Assembly (NCBI GenBank): GCA_933228895.1 | Contig: OW121847.1 | Span: forward strand, 89,817,656 to 89,881,655 | DNA from: Platycnemis pennipes | Lineage: Eukaryota > Arthropoda > Insecta > Odonata > Platycnemididae | Direction: 5' to 3' | DNA: 64,000 bases | In this document: one piece after another, positions 60,801 to 64,000 of the stretch | How the letters are laid out: each line of letters begins with the position of its first letter | How positions within the stretch are numbered: position 1 is the stretch's first letter | Notes under the pieces: generated by a model | What the model was told of the DNA's origin: nothing | What the model saw: the letters and a program-made list of their open reading frames with translations, nothing else | Databases searched by the model: none | Made by a program: the position numbers and the translations under genes

Positions 60801-63800
60801 AGCGTGGTTTCCCAGTGGTCTGGGAAAATCTGGAAATCAGGGAAAAGTCAGGGAATTTGGAAATGAGGAAAAGTCAAGAATAACTCGGGTAGAATGTTTC
60901 CGGAATTCTGCACCCGGAATTCGAGCAACTCAGCCAGTCATCTTGCCAACAGTGATTAAGCAAAGATATGAAAAGGATGAGAAACTGACGGAAACATTCA
61001 CTAATTTGGATTGATACACCTTGTGGGCTATGGTAGGCATTGAAGTTTACTAAAAATCAGCTCAACATGGATAATCAATCTTCATTCCCTCTAGAAAATT
61101 GAATTCCCTTGTTAACGTTCATGATGCTCGCACCCAACCACCCTACCCCACATCAGACGCTAGTATGTTGCAGGGGTGGAGTTGGGTATCGATCGGAAGG
61201 GGTTATAAATGATTAAGGCTGATTGAAGAGAAGAACAATGTATTTTAGAAATAACTCATAATTATTACATTACCTACAATCTTAAAATCGAGTCCAAAAG
61301 TGTTAAGTTTTTCCTAGGAAAGTCAAGTGATTTGGGATAGATAAAAAAAAAACATTTTGATTCATCAATGTAATTTCATGTTCCTCTTGCATTTCAGTAA
61401 TGGCAAACGGAAATGGTGTGTTTGGAGGATTTGAAAAAGTAGGCCTGGTATAGCTTTTACTCTGCTGGCTATGTGTAGCAGAAATGTGGGGGATGTATAT
61501 TTTTGAGAATCTTCCTGTGTGATCTGTGGCAAAAATGCCGAGTGAAATGGTGATGACATTGGAAAATGGGATTTTGAAAGGTGATGGTGGAGAAGAGTGG
61601 TGTCAATTGGAAGCTACGTCACGTGTGATTTTGTGTTGTGGTGTGCCCTATGGTCTGTTTTTCAGTGCTAGTGTGTTAGTTATGTGATATTTTAGGAAAA
61701 GTGGAGAAGGTAGGGGTATAGTTTAATAGCCTTCTAGGTTGGGTGTTAGTGTAGTGATAAGTGTTCCCTTGGAATATCTTACGAAGACACCCCAAGAATG
61801 ACAGTGGACAGGAGAGGGATTCCAGCTGCAATGGAGGTAAAGGAAGTGGGCTCTCACACAAGGTAGGGATCTACAGTCCGTCCCACACTCATTCTTTCCT
61901 CACCCCTCATCTTCCCCTCGGTAGGTAGGACAGTCATAGCTTGATGGTTCATGGTAGTGGGTGAACAAGATTTGCCAATAGGATACAAAGTGTGTGAGGT
62001 GGATTGAGATGTATGGATGCGTTGAGGATATGATGTAAGGCTTTATCCAATGTTAGGACCCAGAATTGGGTGATAGAGATTTGAGTTCTGATGATGATTG
62101 GTTAATTTCCGTATTGGTGAGATACCTAAGAGGCTAGGGCCCAGGATTGGGCATTAAAGAGAATAACTTACATTAAAGGGCACTGTGTTTGCATACGGTG
62201 ATCGATGGGTTTATGGTTACATCTTTCTGGGTTGGGTCATGAGGACTCTGCATTTAGTGTTGGTCTCGACATGGAAATCGAGTAGATGTGAGTCATGCGT
62301 TTGACGTGAGTGGCATTCCTGTACGAAAACCTTATCCCTCGGAGCTGGTTGAAGTTGATGTCTTCACTTGAAGGTGGTGAACAACGTAGCTGATTGTACG
62401 AAGACACAATGGAAGAACAGTGTTTGGTGAGGACAATCTTGTTGTTCGTGCTGAGGGAGTATTCGAATTTGATTATACATCTGCATTGATGTTGCTTTTG
62501 GTTACAGATGGGTGACTGGGACAGGAATAATCCAGCCTCCTACAACCATCTCTTCTGAATAGAACCCAGTCGTGGATATTTGATCATATTTGGGTTTCCC
62601 ACCAAGTGTCAAGGAGTGACTTGAGTATGTCTGATGAGAAGAATATGAAGAGCTCTTAGGATGTTGCCGAGATGGGTGCTTTTACTGAAGAAAGGCTCAG
62701 GGAAGAGATTGATTGGAGGGATCCTGTGGGTTATCCTGAAAGGATAGCATTGATGATGAAATGCTGTGACAGTCTTTCAATATTGGAATATCTCTTCTCT
62801 AATGTTTGGAAGGGAACCTGCGCACCGTTGAAGATCATGGCTGATAATACGAAAACTGTTAGGTAAGTGGAGAAATATTTTGGAAATGGGGACTTGAATT
62901 TGGTATAGCTTAACCTTTTTCACTGAAATCAGTGCACAACTCAGATCCTCTGTGTCATTTCAAGAAAGTGATGCGGGGAATGCCACGGACGGGCTGAGTG
63001 AGCAATAGGATTTTGCAGAGATGGGGGCAACTACTGAGCTTCCATTGAAGAAAGAGGCACGGTTAGGAGGAGGACATGCACGATTGATGGAAGGTTCCTG
63101 TTGTGTTTTGTACCTGGAGAGCATTGGCGGCCTCGGTTTTGATGCAAGACTGAAGTCATGATTTCAACATTTCTTGATGTGCATAAGGTGTCGAATGGAC
63201 ACAAAATACATGCAAGGTAAGTGGAAAGCAAATCAGCAGGAATTTGATGATATTTTAATTGGATGAGAGGCTTAAATGTTAGAAATACAAGGAATTATAT
63301 ATCTCAGTGTTCTCATGACCATTTTTTTCTTCCATTTTAGGCTGTTCTGGTGGCACAACTCATTACCATCGTATTCCATAAATGAAATGCTGTGGTAGTG
63401 GTGGTTGAATGGAATGTTATTTCTCTGATGGCTGGAAGGAAACTGCGCAACGGTGAAGATCATGGCTGGTAATAATAATATTGTTTGGTAAGTGGAGAAT
63501 TTTTGTGAATGTGTGCACTTGATTTGGGTTGGCTTTTACATGAAATCAGTGGTACCTACAACTCAATCCCTGTTTGTCATTTCAGAACACCATTATCCAA
63601 TGCTGAATGTGCATTTGGAATAGGGATGTGTGGAGCATAATCCGGCCAATCATCAGGAAATGGTGCAGGAAAGGATCCATGTGTGGTGTAAAGGATGAGA
63701 AAGAGCGGGGAAATGCAGCCATTTGAATCCAGGAGGCAATGGAGGAGGAAAATTATGCTGATATCAGGACACGGAGTTTGGTACGGTAAGAGGTATTGGC

Positions 63801-64000
63801 ATTTGAGGTAAGTGACGTAAGCAGGAAACCCAAGGTTTTCCCAACAGACATGCCATGTATTATAGCAGGAAGGAGTTCAGTTCAGGTGGTCTCCATGGAT
63901 GTGTCCAAAGTATGCTTTGGACACCCTCTACATAGGCGCAGTTGGACAGATTACTGGAAAAGGAATCGCACATTGAATATGGGTTAGTGAATGGAGAATG
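57806..64000 (+). repeat. Repeat unit 9, cut by the window end
   Basis: The first 6,195 bp of a further unit; the last 470 bp lie outside the window. One private base, C at window 58218 (unit 413). Otherwise it has right-hand subfamily bases (G2875, A3654, G5343, A5782). Confidence 0.96.

Larger units (their letters stand above)
1..64000 (+). repeat. Tandem array of a 6,665-bp unit, interrupted once
   Basis: The whole window is one head-to-tail array. The sequence beginning TGAACACTGAGGAACACC recurs at 1, 6666, 13331, 19996, 26661, 33326, 39991, 51141 and 57806. Every interval is exactly 6,665 bp except the one spanning the retrotransposon. Copies are nearly identical: reading them side by side I found 19 variable positions and no length change, even in runs of A or T. 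The array runs off both ends of the window, so its true size and flanks are unknown. Where a unit starts is arbitrary; I set position 1 of the window as unit position 1. A unit this long is much bigger than a classical satellite monomer, so macrosatellite or tandemly amplified segment is the better description. I do not recognise the family. Confidence 0.98.

Noticed and set aside
1..64000. rDNA, histone or snRNA gene cluster as an explanation of the array
   Set aside because: No conserved rRNA core sequence, histone frame or snRNA sequence recognisable in the unit.
1..64000. CRISPR array or bacterial origin
   Set aside because: Repeat unit is kilobases long, there are no bacterial-type genes, and a copia-type element with an animal-type primer site is present.
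1..64000. Pure assembly artefact (one unit copied many times)
   Set aside because: Units carry distinct, position-specific substitutions and one has a clean insertion with target duplication, so they are different molecules; exact copy number still needs read support.

Overview
This window is eukaryotic, most likely from an animal nuclear genome and possibly an arthropod. It holds one structure almost end to end: a head-to-tail tandem array of a 6,665-bp unit. Eight unit starts and a partial ninth are visible, at 1, 6666, 13331, 19996, 26661, 33326, 39991, 51141 and 57806. Spacing is exactly 6,665 bp every time except across unit 7, where it is 11,150 bp because a 4,485-bp insertion (element plus target duplication) sits in that unit. 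By eye I found only 19 substitution sites among the nine copies and no indels. The lineage hint comes from the inserted element: its primer-binding site matches the 3' end of an animal-type initiator methionine tRNA, not the plant form.

The insertion (41914-46393) is a structurally complete Ty1/copia LTR retrotransposon. It has two 178-bp LTRs with TG...CA ends, a 5-bp target duplication (GTTAG), a tRNA primer site, a polypurine tract, and one uninterrupted 1,341-codon Gag-Pol frame. That frame carries a zinc knuckle, protease, HHCC/DD35E integrase, reverse transcriptase (YVDD) and RNase H. It is the only protein-coding gene I can support.

The repeat unit itself has no long reading frame, but it is not featureless. 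Unit positions 1-1384 and about 4620-6665 hold diverged direct duplications that look like exons and introns on the + strand. Four homologous 94-102-nt segments start with GT (three of them GTAAGTGGAG) and end at an AG. Flanking segments of about 150-260 nt align with one another, and matched copies have near-equal lengths (147/148, 188/189, 190/200 nt). Two copies of a multi-exon cassette can be laid out: copy B at 5160-6457, and copy A from 6566 across the unit boundary to 1332 of the next unit. Both carry stops, and copy A has lost two splice acceptors by the same AG to GG change. The middle of the unit (about 1385-4620) is a spacer in which I recognise no gene. It contains a short G/A-rich sub-repeat, two small hairpins with a compensatory base-pair change, and one inverted repeat. 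The whole unit is strongly G-over-C biased on the + strand, the same strand as the splice-like signals and the retrotransposon frame.

In short: a highly homogenised macrosatellite-like array, apparently built from a decayed multi-exon sequence, with a single copia-type insertion. Whether the array is transcribed or spliced cannot be read from the DNA alone.
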